Shown here: in pieces, positions 25,850-36,376 of the stretch | How positions within the stretch are numbered: position 1 is the first letter of the stretch | Layout of the letters: every line of letters starts with the position of its first letter | NCBI GenBank assembly: GCA_023898405.1 | Contig: CP060221.1 | Span: forward strand, 2,185,501 to 2,249,500 | Source: Myxococcales bacterium | Lineage (GTDB): Bacteria; Myxococcota; UBA727; JABDBI01 | Reading direction: 5' to 3' | DNA length: 64,000 bases | Notes under the pieces: generated by a model | Told to the model about the DNA's origin: nothing | What the model saw: the letters and a program-made list of their open reading frames with translations, nothing else | The model's database searches: none | Position numbers and translations under genes: made by a program

Positions 25850-27910
25850 GTGAATCATTCAGAATCATTGACGGCAACTTTGGCCTCTTTGCAGAACAAA
25901 AAAGAGTATGAAAATTTACACTGGGAAGGTTCATTTGAAGACTACCTAAAAATAATCAGAGAAGATCCAAAAGTTACTCGCACAGCTTTCCAGCGTCTTT
26001 ATGACATGATTATTGCTTTTGGAAAAAAAGAGTACATTGACTCTAAAAAGCGTTTAGTTCATTACAATTTTTTTGATGATCCCATCGAAAATGGAAAAGA
26101 TGCTGTTTTTGGCTTAGATATTCCTTTAATGCGTTTGGTAAATGTTATTAAGAGTGCATCACTAGGCTATGGGACAGAGAAACGAGTTATTCTTTTACAT
26201 GGTCCAGTAGGATCGGCCAAGTCAACCATTGCACGCTTGTTAAAAAAAGGCATCGAGCATTATTCAAAAACTCCCGAGGGGCGCCTTTTTACATTCTCGT
26301 GGCATATTCCTAAGGAATTACACCATGTCAGCGGAGGCCAAGATGTTATTGAAGATCCATTGCATGAAGAGCCTTTAAAGCTTTTACCTGTTGAGCTGCG
26401 AGAAAAAGCCATTGCTGAACTTAAGCTTGGCAGTGATCATCATTCCATTAGAATCAAAGGCGATCTTAATCCCTCCAGCCGTTATATTTTTCGTCTTTTG
26501 ATGGAGCATTATAAAGGCGATATCACACAGGTTTTATCTCATGTGCGCGTGCGAAGATTGCTTTTGAGCGAAAAAGATCGCGTTGGTATTGGTACCTTTC
26601 AGCCAAAAGATGAAAAAAACCAAGATTCAACAGAACTTACTGGTGATATTAACTATCGAAAGATTGCCGAATTTGGTTCAGATTCTGATCCACGGGTTTT
26701 TAATTTTGACGGTGAGTTTTGTGTGGCAAACCGAGGGATCATCGAGTTTATTGAAATTCTTAAGCTTGATGTAGCATTTTTATATGACTTGTTGGGAGCT
26801 ACGCAAGAACACAAGATTAAGCCCAAGAAATTTGCTCAAACAGATATCGATGAAGTGATCATTGGTCATACCAACGAAGCGGAGTACAGAAAATTACTGG
26901 CCAACGAATATATGGAAGCGCTGCGGGATAGAACGGTAAAAATCGACATTCCATACATCACAAAAATGAAAGAAGAGATGCGTATCTATGAGCGTGATTA
27001 CAACAATGTCATGATCAAAGGAAAACATATCGCACCGCATACTGTTTCTATGGCATCATTATGGGCCGTGCTGACGAGGCTAGAGCCTCCTAAGGGATAT
27101 AATCTTACGCTTTTACAAAAACTCAAGCTCTATGATGGTAAGAGTTTGGCTGGTTTTACCGAAGACAGTGTTAAGGAGTTGCGCAAGCAAGCTTCACGAG
27201 AAGGAATGGATGGAATTTCTCCTCGCTACGTGCAAGATAAAATTTCTAATGCATTGGTAAGCGATATGAGTCAAACCAGCATTAATCCATTTATTGTGCT
27301 CAATGAGCTGGAGGCCGGCCTAAAAACCCATTCATTGATTACCAATGAAGATGAACGCAGCCGATATTTGGAGCTTTTGCAGGTTGTACGCCAAGAATAT
27401 GAAGATGTTGTAAAAAATGAAGTCCAACGAGCTATTGCAGCCGATGAAGATGCTATCGCTAAATTGTGTGCCAATTACGTTGATAACGTAAAAGCCTATA
27501 CGCAAAAAGAGCGCGTTAGGAACAAGTACACAGGCCAAGATGAAGAGCCAGATGAAAGACTTATGCGTTCTGTAGAGGATAAAATTGATATTCCCGACAG
27601 CCGTAAAGAAGATTTCCGCAGAGAAATTATGAATTACATCGGTGCATTGGCCATCGATGGGAAAAAATTTGATTATCGGACCAACGAGCGTTTGCAAAAA
27701 GCTCTTGAACTCAAATTGTTTGAAGACCAAAAGGATACGATCAAGCTGACAACTATGGTGTCCAATGTGGTTGATCGTGAGACACAAGAAAAAATTGATA
27801 TTGTTAAACAAAGGTTGATTAAAAACTACGGATACAACGAAGAAAGTGCCACTGACGTTTTAAATTTCGTAGCAAGTATTTTTGCTCGAGGCGACGTGCG
27901 GGCAGACTAG
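25850..27910 (+). CDS. prkA: serine protein kinase PrkA (YeaG family)
   Basis: A 686-aa PrkA, GTG start with GGGGGA upstream. The N-terminal AAA+ domain has Walker A HGPVGSAKST near residue 118, a long ATPase region, and the C-terminal PrkA kinase-like domain (KEKVRNKYTG-like segment QKERVRNKYTGQDEEPDERL). It is slightly longer than E. coli YeaG (644 aa). The protein is cytoplasmic and acts in stress or starvation responses. It is followed by yeaH and spoVR in the conserved order, with 10- and ~20-nt gaps. Confidence 0.95.
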   Translation: MNHSESLTATLASLQNKKEYENLHWEGSFEDYLKIIREDPKVTRTAFQRLYDMIIAFGKKEYIDSKKRLVHYNFFDDPIENGKDAVFGLDIPLMRLVNVIKSASLGYGTEKRVILLHGPVGSAKSTIARLLKKGIEHYSKTPEGRLFTFSWHIPKELHHVSGGQDVIEDPLHEEPLKLLPVELREKAIAELKLGSDHHSIRIKGDLNPSSRYIFRLLMEHYKGDITQVLSHVRVRRLLLSEKDRVGIGTFQPKDEKNQDSTELTGDINYRKIAEFGSDSDPRVFNFDGEFCVANRGIIEFIEILKLDVAFLYDLLGATQEHKIKPKKFAQTDIDEVIIGHTNEAEYRKLLANEYMEALRDRTVKIDIPYITKMKEEMRIYERDYNNVMIKGKHIAPHTVSMASLWAVLTRLEPPKGYNLTLLQKLKLYDGKSLAGFTEDSVKELRKQASREGMDGISPRYVQDKISNALVSDMSQTSINPFIVLNELEAGLKTHSLITNEDERSRYLELLQVVRQEYEDVVKNEVQRAIAADEDAIAKLCANYVDNVKAYTQKERVRNKYTGQDEEPDERLMRSVEDKIDIPDSRKEDFRREIMNYIGALAIDGKKFDYRTNERLQKALELKLFEDQKDTIKLTTMVSNVVDRETQEKIDIVKQRLIKNYGYNEESATDVLNFVASIFARGDVRAD

Positions 27911-27920
27911 GAGCAGTATC

Positions 27921-29030
27921 ATGGGGCTGCGCATTCATAATGATCATGCTCGCTTTAACGATGTAATTCGAGGAAAGATTAAAAAAAATCTGAAAAATTA
28001 CATTAAAAGCGGAGAATTTATTTCCAAGCAGGGAAACGAAAAAATTGCGGTACCGATATCTCGTGTTGATTTGCCGCATTTTCGTTTTTCTGATCAACAA
28101 GGTGGTGTAGGGCAAGGGCAAGGAGAAAATGGTGAAAGTCTTGCCAATGGTGGTAAAGAAAAAGCCGCAGGCGATCAAAAAGCTGGGCAAGACAGTGCAG
28201 AGCATGCGCTTGAAGTAGAAGTTTCACTTGCTGAACTTGCTGATATGCTTGGCGAAGAGTTAGGGCTTCCTCGCATTGAAAAGCGCGGCAACAACATGCT
28301 TCAGAGCGAAACCTATAAATACACTGGCATTCACAACACGGGACCCAATGCTTTGCGGCATTTTAAGCGTACGTTCAAAAATGCGCTTAAAAGACAAATT
28401 TCTATGGGAATTTATGACCCCGACAATCCGGTGATCATACCAATCAAAGATGATATGCGTTTTAGAAGTTTTAAACGCACCACAAGGCCAGAATCCAATG
28501 CGGTTATCATCTATATGATGGATGTATCGGGTTCTATGGGCGATGAACAAAAAGAGATTGTTCGAATAGAAAGCTTTTGGATAGATACGTGGTTGAGGCG
28601 ACATTATGATGGCCTAGAGTGTCGCTATATTATTCACGATGCCATGGCAAAAGAAGTGGATCGTAATACTTTTTTTCACACACGTGAATCTGGTGGTACG
28701 ATGATTAGTTCCGCATATCGTTTGTGCGCTGATATCATGAGGGATGATTATCCGTCCGATCAATGGAATATCTATCCTTTCCATTTTTCCGATGGTGATA
28801 ATTGGTCGGTCGATGATACGCGTCTTTGCGTTAATCTTTTGCATCGACGTATTTTACCCTTTGTCAATCAGTTTAGTTACGGGCAGGTAGAATCGCCCTA
28901 TGGATCAGGGCAATTCATTAAAGATTTACAAGAGCAACTAAAAAATCACGAGAGACTTATTTTGTCTGAAATTAAAGACAAGGAAGGAATTTATAAGTCG
29001 ATTAAGGATTTTTTAGCAACGGGAAAATAA
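27921..29030 (+). CDS. yeaH: UPF0229 protein YeaH/YhbH family
   Basis: A 369-aa protein, ATG 27921 with AGGAGC 6 nt upstream. It has an N-terminal basic region (NDVIRGKIKKNLKNYI), a Gly/Gln-rich linker (about 65-90), and a von Willebrand-A-like domain with the MIDAS motif MDVSGSMG near residue 200. This is diagnostic for the family that always travels with PrkA and SpoVR. It is shorter than E. coli YeaH (427 aa), mostly in the linker. The molecular role is not established. Confidence 0.92.
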   Translation: MGLRIHNDHARFNDVIRGKIKKNLKNYIKSGEFISKQGNEKIAVPISRVDLPHFRFSDQQGGVGQGQGENGESLANGGKEKAAGDQKAGQDSAEHALEVEVSLAELADMLGEELGLPRIEKRGNNMLQSETYKYTGIHNTGPNALRHFKRTFKNALKRQISMGIYDPDNPVIIPIKDDMRFRSFKRTTRPESNAVIIYMMDVSGSMGDEQKEIVRIESFWIDTWLRRHYDGLECRYIIHDAMAKEVDRNTFFHTRESGGTMISSAYRLCADIMRDDYPSDQWNIYPFHFSDGDNWSVDDTRLCVNLLHRRILPFVNQFSYGQVESPYGSGQFIKDLQEQLKNHERLILSEIKDKEGIYKSIKDFLATGK

Positions 29031-29051
29031 TTCACCATCAAAGGGGCAATG

Positions 29052-30557
29052 ATGCCAAAAGCGCTGCCATCAGATCTTCGCGAAATGCAAAAGCACGTAG
29101 ATAAATGTGCAAAAGACTACGGTCTTGATTGCTTTGATATTATTTATGAAATGCTTGATTATGACGAAATCAACATGGTCGCTGCATACATGGGTTTTCC
29201 TGTACGCTATCCGCATTGGAAATGGGGAATGGAATACGAGCGCCTCAAAAAGAGCTCGGAATATGGTTTAAATAAAATTTATGAAATGGTTATCAACAAT
29301 GATCCTTGTTATGCCTATTTGCTCGAGAGCAATACCAATGTGGATCAAAAATTAGTTATGTGCCATGTGACGGGGCACAATGATTTTTTTAAGAATAACT
29401 TTTCCTTTTCTCATACTAACCGCTCAATGATCAATGAAATGGCTAACCATGCGGCCAATGTTCGCCGCTATATGAACTGGTATGGGGTGAGCGAAGTCGA
29501 ATCATTTATCGATCGAGTATTGTCTTTAGAAAATCTTATTGATGTCAACTCTCCTTATATTGTTCGCAAGCGCCCTGTTAAAAAAGACGAAAATACACCA
29601 CCAGGTATTGCTGGTACCATAAAGCGTATTCCTAATGAACATGAATATATGGAGCGCTATATTAATCCTGAAAGTTTTATTGAACAACAACGAATAAAAT
29701 TGAAAGAAGAAGAGGAAAAAGCAGCCGCTCGTTTCCCTAAAGAACCAGCGAAAGATGTTTTGGCATTCATCATGGAAAACGCGCCGTTAAAAAAATGGCA
29801 GGCCGACGTGGTAGCGATGGTGCGTGAGGAAGCTTACTATTTTGCTCCCCAAGCTATGACCAAGATAATGAATGAAGGCTGGGCATCTTATTGGCACGCT
29901 AAGCTTATGTCGGAAAAAATGATGGAGCCTTCTGAGTTAATAGATTTTGCTGACCGGCATTCTGGTGTTATGGCTACAACTCCCACAAGCTTGAATCCTT
30001 ATAAACTTGGCCTAGAATTATATCGAGATATTGAAGAGCGTTGGAACAAAGGGCGCTTTGGTTCAGAGTGGGATAACTGTTCTGATATGAGCCAAAAGCA
30101 AACTTGGGATAAGAATTTAGCTTTAGGGCAAGAAAAAATATTTCAAGTGCGGAAAATATATAATGATCTGACTTTCATCGACGAATTTTTGACCCTTGAT
30201 TTTTGTAAGAGGGCAAAAATTTTCACCTATGGTTTTGATAAACGCAAGCAAGATTTTGTTATAGAATCACGTGAATTTTCAGCAATAAAACAAAAATTGC
30301 TTAATAGCCTTACCAATATGGGCCATCCTCAGATACAGGTGATCAACGGCAATTATGAAAACCGATCAGAGTTATTGCTTGAACATGTGTTTGCTAGTGT
30401 TGAGCTCGATTTGAATTATGCCAGAGAAACACTAAAAAATTTAGCTTCATTGTGGAGCCGCCCGGTGCACATCCTTACTAAATTTGAAGGACGCGAAACC
30501 ATACTCTCGCACGATGGCGAAAATTTCAAAGACAACGTTGTTGGTCGCCAGATTTAA
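29052..30557 (+). CDS. spoVR: SpoVR family protein (YcgB-like)
   Basis: A 501-aa SpoVR-family protein. Characteristic stretches are DIIYEMLDYDEINMVAAY, CHVTGHNDFFKNN, ANHAANVRRYM and NEGWASYWHAKLM. The His and Glu residues in these resemble a metallopeptidase-like centre (HVTGHNDF, EGWASYWH). AAGGGG lies 5 nt before ATG 29052; ATG 29049 is the adjacent alternative. Third gene of the prkA-yeaH-spoVR operon. Biochemical activity is unproven in the family as I know it. Confidence 0.95.
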   Translation: MPKALPSDLREMQKHVDKCAKDYGLDCFDIIYEMLDYDEINMVAAYMGFPVRYPHWKWGMEYERLKKSSEYGLNKIYEMVINNDPCYAYLLESNTNVDQKLVMCHVTGHNDFFKNNFSFSHTNRSMINEMANHAANVRRYMNWYGVSEVESFIDRVLSLENLIDVNSPYIVRKRPVKKDENTPPGIAGTIKRIPNEHEYMERYINPESFIEQQRIKLKEEEEKAAARFPKEPAKDVLAFIMENAPLKKWQADVVAMVREEAYYFAPQAMTKIMNEGWASYWHAKLMSEKMMEPSELIDFADRHSGVMATTPTSLNPYKLGLELYRDIEERWNKGRFGSEWDNCSDMSQKQTWDKNLALGQEKIFQVRKIYNDLTFIDEFLTLDFCKRAKIFTYGFDKRKQDFVIESREFSAIKQKLLNSLTNMGHPQIQVINGNYENRSELLLEHVFASVELDLNYARETLKNLASLWSRPVHILTKFEGRETILSHDGENFKDNVVGRQI

Positions 30558-30600
30558 AAATATCCAATGAATTGTTAGGAAAGCTTCGCTCAAAATTTGG

Positions 30601-31624
30601 GGTACAAAAAAAATATTTTTATGTAATTAGTTGATTTTTAATGTTGGGAACTTATATGCATCAAATCACGCTCATAGTGAAGGTGCTTCTATACCTGTAC
30701 CTGATTTTTCTTGTATAACTTGTAAGCCTGTAGTTTTAAGCGAAATGCCTGGATTTCCAGGATGTCTTAAAATTCCAAAAGCTGGGTCAACAATAAAAAA
30801 GAAATCTAGCAAAAAAAGCTCAAAAATTCTAAGGTTTGGAGCAACTGCTTTGCATGTTAATTTACAAACAGATAAAGTTAAAAAAATATGTGATGAAAAT
30901 TTTGCTAATCTAACAACCGGTTTTTCTCCAGCAAGAACTGCGCCTAGAAGCATATGTTTGGGGAGCCCTCTTCAGGAACTCACTAATCCGAAAGTGTACT
31001 TACAAAAAAGTCCAAGAGTTAAGAAAAAACTTGATTTTAACCTAGATGAAGATGCTCAAACACACTTGCAAGCTCAGATAATAGATTCTACCAAAACCGA
31101 TTTTCACATAGGCACTTGGGCGCCATTTTTCTTCTTTAGCGTTAGTTATTTTTAGTAAAATATTTAGCAATCCGCGATTTCCTATTAATGGAAAAATTCG
31201 ATCTGTTTCTGCTGATATTTTTAATAGCCAATGGAAACATCCCGACTATGGTCATGTGTGGAACCTAATTTCTTTTGAAAAAAGTGACTCCAATACCAAA
31301 GATCACGAGCTACACTTTTACTTAGATCTTCAGGACCGCAGTTTTTCTAATTTGAGTGAATTTAAGGCTCTTAGCAAATTAACCGTACATAGGTTGGTAA
31401 GTAAAGATTATGTAAATTGCGTATCAAAAAAACTTAAAAAAGAAGCATTTGAATACGATTATATAAGAGCTACTAAAGAGAAATTTATGATTAATTTAAC
31501 TAATAGAAAAACAATTTTTTCTGATAATTATGCTAAAAAACAAGCAGTAATTAAAGTGGTTAGAAATTATGTTAGTTGTTTTCACGAATTAGCTGAGGTG
31601 TCTTGCGATTATATAAGTGATTAA
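30601..31624 (+). pseudogene. decayed gene for a secreted protein
   Basis: Two coding-like segments in different frames. The first runs from about 30607: KKIFLCN, an in-frame TAG at 30628, then LIFNVGNLYASNHAHSE, reading like a signal peptide split by a nonsense codon. It continues open to 31155 with CITCKP and Lys/Ser-rich segments. The second frame opens at about 31112 (RHFSSLALVIFSKIFSNP) and continues without a start codon to 31624, ending CDYISD. Reading across a single frameshift near 31110 would give one ~340-residue protein. No family recognised. It lies downstream of spoVR. Confidence 0.45.
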
Positions 31625-31759
31625 TTTTCTTGTGCGTTGCTGTTGAAGAATTTATACGATTTTTCCTGCATGCGGCTAAGGTAGTTGCTAGTAATACAGC
31701 GCTGATTTGTCCATTTTTGGCCGTCCCAGAGTCTTTGGGGCTCAGCCAAGGAATGTGTT

Positions 31760-33346
31760 ATGACCATGCTGCGCTGCAAATGTCTCATATTGATACTCGC
31801 AGGAGCCCTATTTTTAGGACTCTTAGGCGCATGCGATTTTGGTTTTTCCAGTGAACACGCTTTTTCTAGTGATGAAATGGAAAGCATGGATACAAAATTT
31901 GATTTTGCTTTGGTTTCACTGGATGGAGAGCCGCGTTTGCAAGTGGTTCTTTCTTTTATTATGCCGCGCTCCCGTATTATTTTAAGATTGCCCAGCAAAT
32001 TTCTTAGAAATAACAGGCTATTTGATCGGATTGAGTTGCTCGATACTTTATCAGATGGAAGTATTGAAGATATTTCTGGATATGAAAATAAAAAAATTTT
32101 GATAGCTCCAGCAGGAAGAAAAGTAAGCATCCGTTATTTTGTCAGAGGTTATGGTGACGATATTAGAGAGCTTAAAAGTTTTTCTGCTCCTATGATCGAC
32201 AGTAAGTATTTTCAATTTGCAGGGACAATGGCTTTGGTATTTCCTATTGCATTTTTTAATGGCAAAAAAATTCCATTGAAGTTCGAATGGCATCTCAGCC
32301 CTGGTTATGAAGTCTTTGATAGTTTCGGTGCCAATAAAACCAATCAAAAGATTGAAGTAAATGCGCACGAGTTGGTAGACAGCGTCTACATTGGCGGAGC
32401 TGATCTGCGAGCTTATCAGCAATACGTGAGGGGGCAGCCGGTCAATATAATTTTTGAAGGGCAATGGGATCGCATCAGTGATAGCCAATTTGTAGAAGTT
32501 GTCACAAGGTTACTGGAAAAACAGCGCGAAGTTTGGAATGATGATAATTTCCCTTATTTTCTCATCAGCTTTGTTGCTTTAGGAACAGGTTGTTCACAAA
32601 GGCGGGAGGCACGTTTTGGTGGAACTGCTCACATAAATTCATTTAGGGCTTATTACCCCTCCGATTGTCCTATGAAACCTGAGATGGTAGAGCTCATTTC
32701 CCATGAACTCATGCATGGGTGGATAGGTAAAAAAATTAAAGTAGGTCAAGTCCCTGGAGGATTTGATGGCAAATTTTTTAGCGAAGGCTTTACCGATTAC
32801 TATGGTCGCATCATGGCATATAGAGCTGGCCTGATCAGTGAAGTAACCTATTTTAAAACACTCGATGCGAGCCTCGAAAAATATTACACCTCAAAACAAA
32901 AGCGTACCAAGTTGAGAGATCTTGTACATCGCATTTATCGCAAAGGTTATTCCACGAGAGAGTTGGAAAATATTCCCTATCAGCAGGGAGAAATTATGGC
33001 AGCTAACCTCAATATGTTGATAAGAAAAAATTCTAATCATCAATACTCCTTGGATGATGTAATGAAAGATTTATTAGTCCAGGCTGATGCTGCTGGAGGA
33101 ACTAAGTATTTTAGCATCGAAGAGCTTGCCGATGCTTTTGATCGTTATATCCCCGGAGAATTTTTAAATCTTTATAGAAAAATTGAACATGGAGAGGAAC
33201 TTTATCCTCCCAAACTTTCTGGCTGTAGTACTCCTAGCAATTTGTCTTATACATCCTTTCAGGGGGCTTATTCTCGATATATTCCCAATACAAATATTTA
33301 TACTTATCGCAAGCTTTCCGCTAATTGCGCACGCTGGCTTAAATAA
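31760..33346 (+). CDS. M61-like metallopeptidase lipoprotein
   Basis: A 528-aa lipoprotein (lipobox LLGAC near residue 25). The zinc motif HELMH is at 315-319, with the third ligand in EGFTDYYGR (Glu342). This HExxH...EGFTDYY spacing is characteristic of the M61 (glycyl aminopeptidase-type) gluzincins. An N-terminal beta-sandwich region (residues 30-220) precedes it. The enzyme should face the periplasm or cell surface. AAGGA lies 7 nt before ATG 31760. The substrate is unknown; the protein is shorter than typical M61 enzymes and lacks an obvious PDZ domain. Confidence 0.75.
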   Translation: MTMLRCKCLILILAGALFLGLLGACDFGFSSEHAFSSDEMESMDTKFDFALVSLDGEPRLQVVLSFIMPRSRIILRLPSKFLRNNRLFDRIELLDTLSDGSIEDISGYENKKILIAPAGRKVSIRYFVRGYGDDIRELKSFSAPMIDSKYFQFAGTMALVFPIAFFNGKKIPLKFEWHLSPGYEVFDSFGANKTNQKIEVNAHELVDSVYIGGADLRAYQQYVRGQPVNIIFEGQWDRISDSQFVEVVTRLLEKQREVWNDDNFPYFLISFVALGTGCSQRREARFGGTAHINSFRAYYPSDCPMKPEMVELISHELMHGWIGKKIKVGQVPGGFDGKFFSEGFTDYYGRIMAYRAGLISEVTYFKTLDASLEKYYTSKQKRTKLRDLVHRIYRKGYSTRELENIPYQQGEIMAANLNMLIRKNSNHQYSLDDVMKDLLVQADAAGGTKYFSIEELADAFDRYIPGEFLNLYRKIEHGEELYPPKLSGCSTPSNLSYTSFQGAYSRYIPNTNIYTYRKLSANCARWLK

Positions 33347-33361
33347 ACCACATTCACTAAG

Positions 33362-33460
33362 AAACTGTTTTGAAAATCAAAATCGCGCTGTTTATAAGCC
33401 GTTTTAGCTAAACAGTTACAATCGCTCAATAAATATAAAAAATTATTTTCAAAACAGATT
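33362..33460. repeat. inverted repeat in 313-bp intergenic region
   Basis: A 16-bp arm AAACTGTTTTGAAAAT (33362-33377) is repeated inverted at 33445-33460 with one mismatch and 67 nt between. The ATTTTCAAAACA core also occurs at 8382-8393. The intergenic stretch (33347-33659) otherwise holds only a short coding-like plus-strand segment around 33472-33542 ending in a stop, perhaps a gene remnant. Confidence 0.45.
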
Positions 33461-33659
33461 CTAAGGTGCTCAAACAGCCATGGTTGACCACTGTGTGGCC
33501 GTATTGGCCTTTAGGTGAGGTCAGGGATTCTATAGCTTGGTAAAATCTGGAGATAGAATGTGATCAGATGCAGAGGATACTCAATAACTAAGCTCCTTGT
33601 GCGCATGAAAGACTATGTTAGGTTGTGCCAGCCCATTTTATTTTAGGACCCCCTTCAAG

Positions 33660-35120
33660 ATGTTTATTATCCGCCAGTTAATACTTAGTATTATGTTAGT
33701 TTTTTTTCTAACTTTACCAGCTTGTGAAAAAGAGTCTCGGAACAGCCAAAATATACCAATCAAAGACTTTAAGCAAAGCTCTACGGGAGCCAAAATATCA
33801 CGTCCTTATGTTGAAAAAATGCTAGAAATTCTTGGCGCTGAAACAGTTCAAATAGCAAAGCTCAAGCAGGAAAAAGATAAGTGTATTGATGAAAATAAAA
33901 AAATATTTAATTCATCTCGTGAACAATGCTATATCGCCCCTGAAAGTGCTGAAAAAATCAAAGACTTAGCTACATCTAAGCACCCTGAAAATTTGGAAGT
34001 AATCGCGTTTATAACCGAGCAACTTGGAATAACTTTAGATTTTAATAAAGGAAATTTAGACAGCCTTCTTAAGGTAAAAACTAAGGTTGGAGCAAAAAAT
34101 TTTAGAATTGTGCTGAATAATTTTGACTACAATCAAAAAGAAGACGCAGCCAAAAAATTGTTTACTGAATTTAAGGATTCAGACCGACAAAAACTTTTTG
34201 AAATTTTTACACCCTCGGTCATCGTTGGAAACGAGGTCTATAGCCGAGAAAATTTAGTTAAAAAAATATTATTTAGTGACCTACAAAATAGTGACGAAGT
34301 AAAATTAAACAATGCCTTACAACCATATGATAAAAAACTAACTTCCACTTTTGCAATTGATCAAAATGGCAAAATGGTATCAGTAAGTCGATTAATAGAG
34401 GATAGAATTAATCGAGAAGATAGGGGGTTTTTGTTTGATTTTTATGTTGAGTATAGTGAAAATTATGACTATGTATTTACAATGAAAGAACCGAAAAACC
34501 TTCAAGCAAAGAAAAAGTATTTGGTCATTTATGTTTACTATGCGCTGATAGAGCAAAAACTAGGCTTGTCATCTATCTATGGAGAGAAAGAAGTCAGAAA
34601 AGGTCTGGCTGGGATTAGTCTAAGCGAAATAAATACAATTACCAAACAAAGCTTTAGCAAAAAGAGTGCCGCTGAAATTGATGTAATTAGTGGAGTAGTA
34701 ATGCTTGCCAAAAAATATAACGAATGGAAAGAGCAAAGCATGGCTATTAAGAAAAAATTCGATGATACTTTTGGCAAGGTGTTAAGTTTAGAAAGATATG
34801 CCACCGACCTATATAACGAGGAAGAGCGTAAACAAGGCAGAATCATAATAAAAAATAATGCGGGCCAAAGAGCTTGGTTAATTTTTACCCAAGGGATTAT
34901 GTTCGGCACAGAAAATAATGCAAAGCAAGTTTCAATAGTGCTCTTGAATAATTCACTAAAAAATGACGAATACTTTAGTAAATTTGAAGAAGTAAAAACC
35001 TATTTAAATTTTGCTGAACAAGGTTATAAATTATTCGATACTGATGATAAGTTTAGCCAAATTAAAATATCGCTCAATGATATCCTTGCCGAGGTAAATA
35101 GAATTAAGGCTAGGCCATAG
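33660..35120 (+). CDS. lipoprotein of unknown function
   Basis: A 486-aa protein, ATG 33660, with lipobox LPAC at about residue 21 after a hydrophobic signal. The remainder is charged and mostly helical (Lys/Glu/Asp-rich), with no recognised motif. It is flanked by an inverted-repeat region upstream and a convergent subtilase remnant downstream. An in-frame start 45 nt further upstream exists but lacks a signal-peptide context. Confidence 0.7.
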   Translation: MFIIRQLILSIMLVFFLTLPACEKESRNSQNIPIKDFKQSSTGAKISRPYVEKMLEILGAETVQIAKLKQEKDKCIDENKKIFNSSREQCYIAPESAEKIKDLATSKHPENLEVIAFITEQLGITLDFNKGNLDSLLKVKTKVGAKNFRIVLNNFDYNQKEDAAKKLFTEFKDSDRQKLFEIFTPSVIVGNEVYSRENLVKKILFSDLQNSDEVKLNNALQPYDKKLTSTFAIDQNGKMVSVSRLIEDRINREDRGFLFDFYVEYSENYDYVFTMKEPKNLQAKKKYLVIYVYYALIEQKLGLSSIYGEKEVRKGLAGISLSEINTITKQSFSKKSAAEIDVISGVVMLAKKYNEWKEQSMAIKKKFDDTFGKVLSLERYATDLYNEEERKQGRIIIKNNAGQRAWLIFTQGIMFGTENNAKQVSIVLLNNSLKNDEYFSKFEEVKTYLNFAEQGYKLFDTDDKFSQIKISLNDILAEVNRIKARP

Positions 35121-35247
35121 TAAACTTATGGGTAGCTTAAAAGGTTTTTTCAAAAGCCCTTCCATATTGTGGTGAATGCCCAGCAAGAGCCAAGTCGCAC
35201 ATTAGCCACGCTAAAATGACTGGTTTTTGCTAGAGATTTGATCTTGG

Positions 35248-36376
35248 CTACTGCCCTGCGTAAACAATTAGTTCGTCAGAAAAAGTATTTACTATTCCTG
35301 ATTCTGGGCTCGCAATACGAATTTGAACTTCCTTTGTTTTATTTACTTCATTGGGATTGACACTAAGCATAATGAGCAGGGAATCATTTGCATGTCCTTT
35401 GGCCTCCAAATTGAATTCTAGTTCGTTTTGGCCATTAAAAGATGCACTAGCCTGAACAGCCCTTATACGATAAGAACCTTTTGCACCACCCACATTAAAA
35501 AGTTTCAACTTTCCTTCTAGACGACCTGTCTTAAAATTACGTTCAAGGCCCACCAGTACTTATTGGCATCTATCAGCGCAATCTTAGGCAATCCTTCTTG
35601 AGCAGTTTTCTTGGCTGCCTTTACCGCAGCACCTGCATCTACTAGTCCTGGAGTACAAACCTGCTTATTACCAATGCAACAAGCTTTTTGACAGGCATCT
35701 TTTTGTTTCCCTGAGCGCCCAGTAACGCAATAAGCATCACAATCCATAGGTATCGCTGTTGATTGCAGTAAATAAACAGCTGTCTTCCAATTGAGGAGAG
35801 GGTATACCGTTCGCATAAGTGAAACAATTCCTGTTATTATAGGCGCTGCATATGAAGAGCCATTCATTCCATTTTTTACGCCATTATTGCTTGCCACAGA
35901 AATATCGTCGCCTGGTGCCATAATCTCTACAGTTTCGCCCCAATTACTATCTTTATCTGCTCTACCCTGGGCTCTCGTATAACCAACCGTGATAACACCT
36001 GTTGCTGAAGCCGGAAATTGTAAATCGGCATTTTTTCCGTCATTTCCCGCTGAGGCGATTATTATGGCATTTCCCCGATTATTAATGCTGGAGATAATAG
36101 GAAGATATATTTTTCTGGCCAGATAAGCTTGTTCTGGTTTAATCACAGCTCCAAAAGACATATTTACAAGATGGGCCGGGTTTTCATTTATTTTTGTGCA
36201 ATGGATATAGTGAGCATTTGCGCAAATATTTTGGTCTCCTGCTGCCCACTGAAGAAGTTCAAGAGTTACTCCATCATGTTCTGCATGTGTATCTATCCAT
36301 TGTAGAGAAGCTTTAGGATTAATACCTAAAAGTTGTAAGGGATTGTTTTCACATGTACTAATGAGCGATGCCACTC
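35248..36376 (-). pseudogene. 5'-truncated, frameshifted subtilisin-like (S8) serine protease
   Basis: The body retains the oxyanion-hole segment (ASAGNDGKNADLQFPAS) and the catalytic-Ser motif as NGSSYAAPIITG. The catalytic Asp is missing. The sequence begins at VASLISTC, which corresponds to the end of the HGTHVAxxI motif, so the catalytic His is lost exactly at the breakpoint near 36375. Upstream, the plus strand carries unrelated decayed coding sequence. Near 35553 the reading frame shifts: RKYWWALN-type end in one frame, then VGLERNFKTGRLEGKLK in another, continuing to the stop at 35248. It has a Cys-rich insert (CDAYCVTG, CQKACC). The protein is inactive as written. Confidence 0.8.

Noticed and set aside
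27332..27811. 159-residue minus-strand frame within prkA
   Set aside because: Antisense shadow of a strongly conserved kinase gene.
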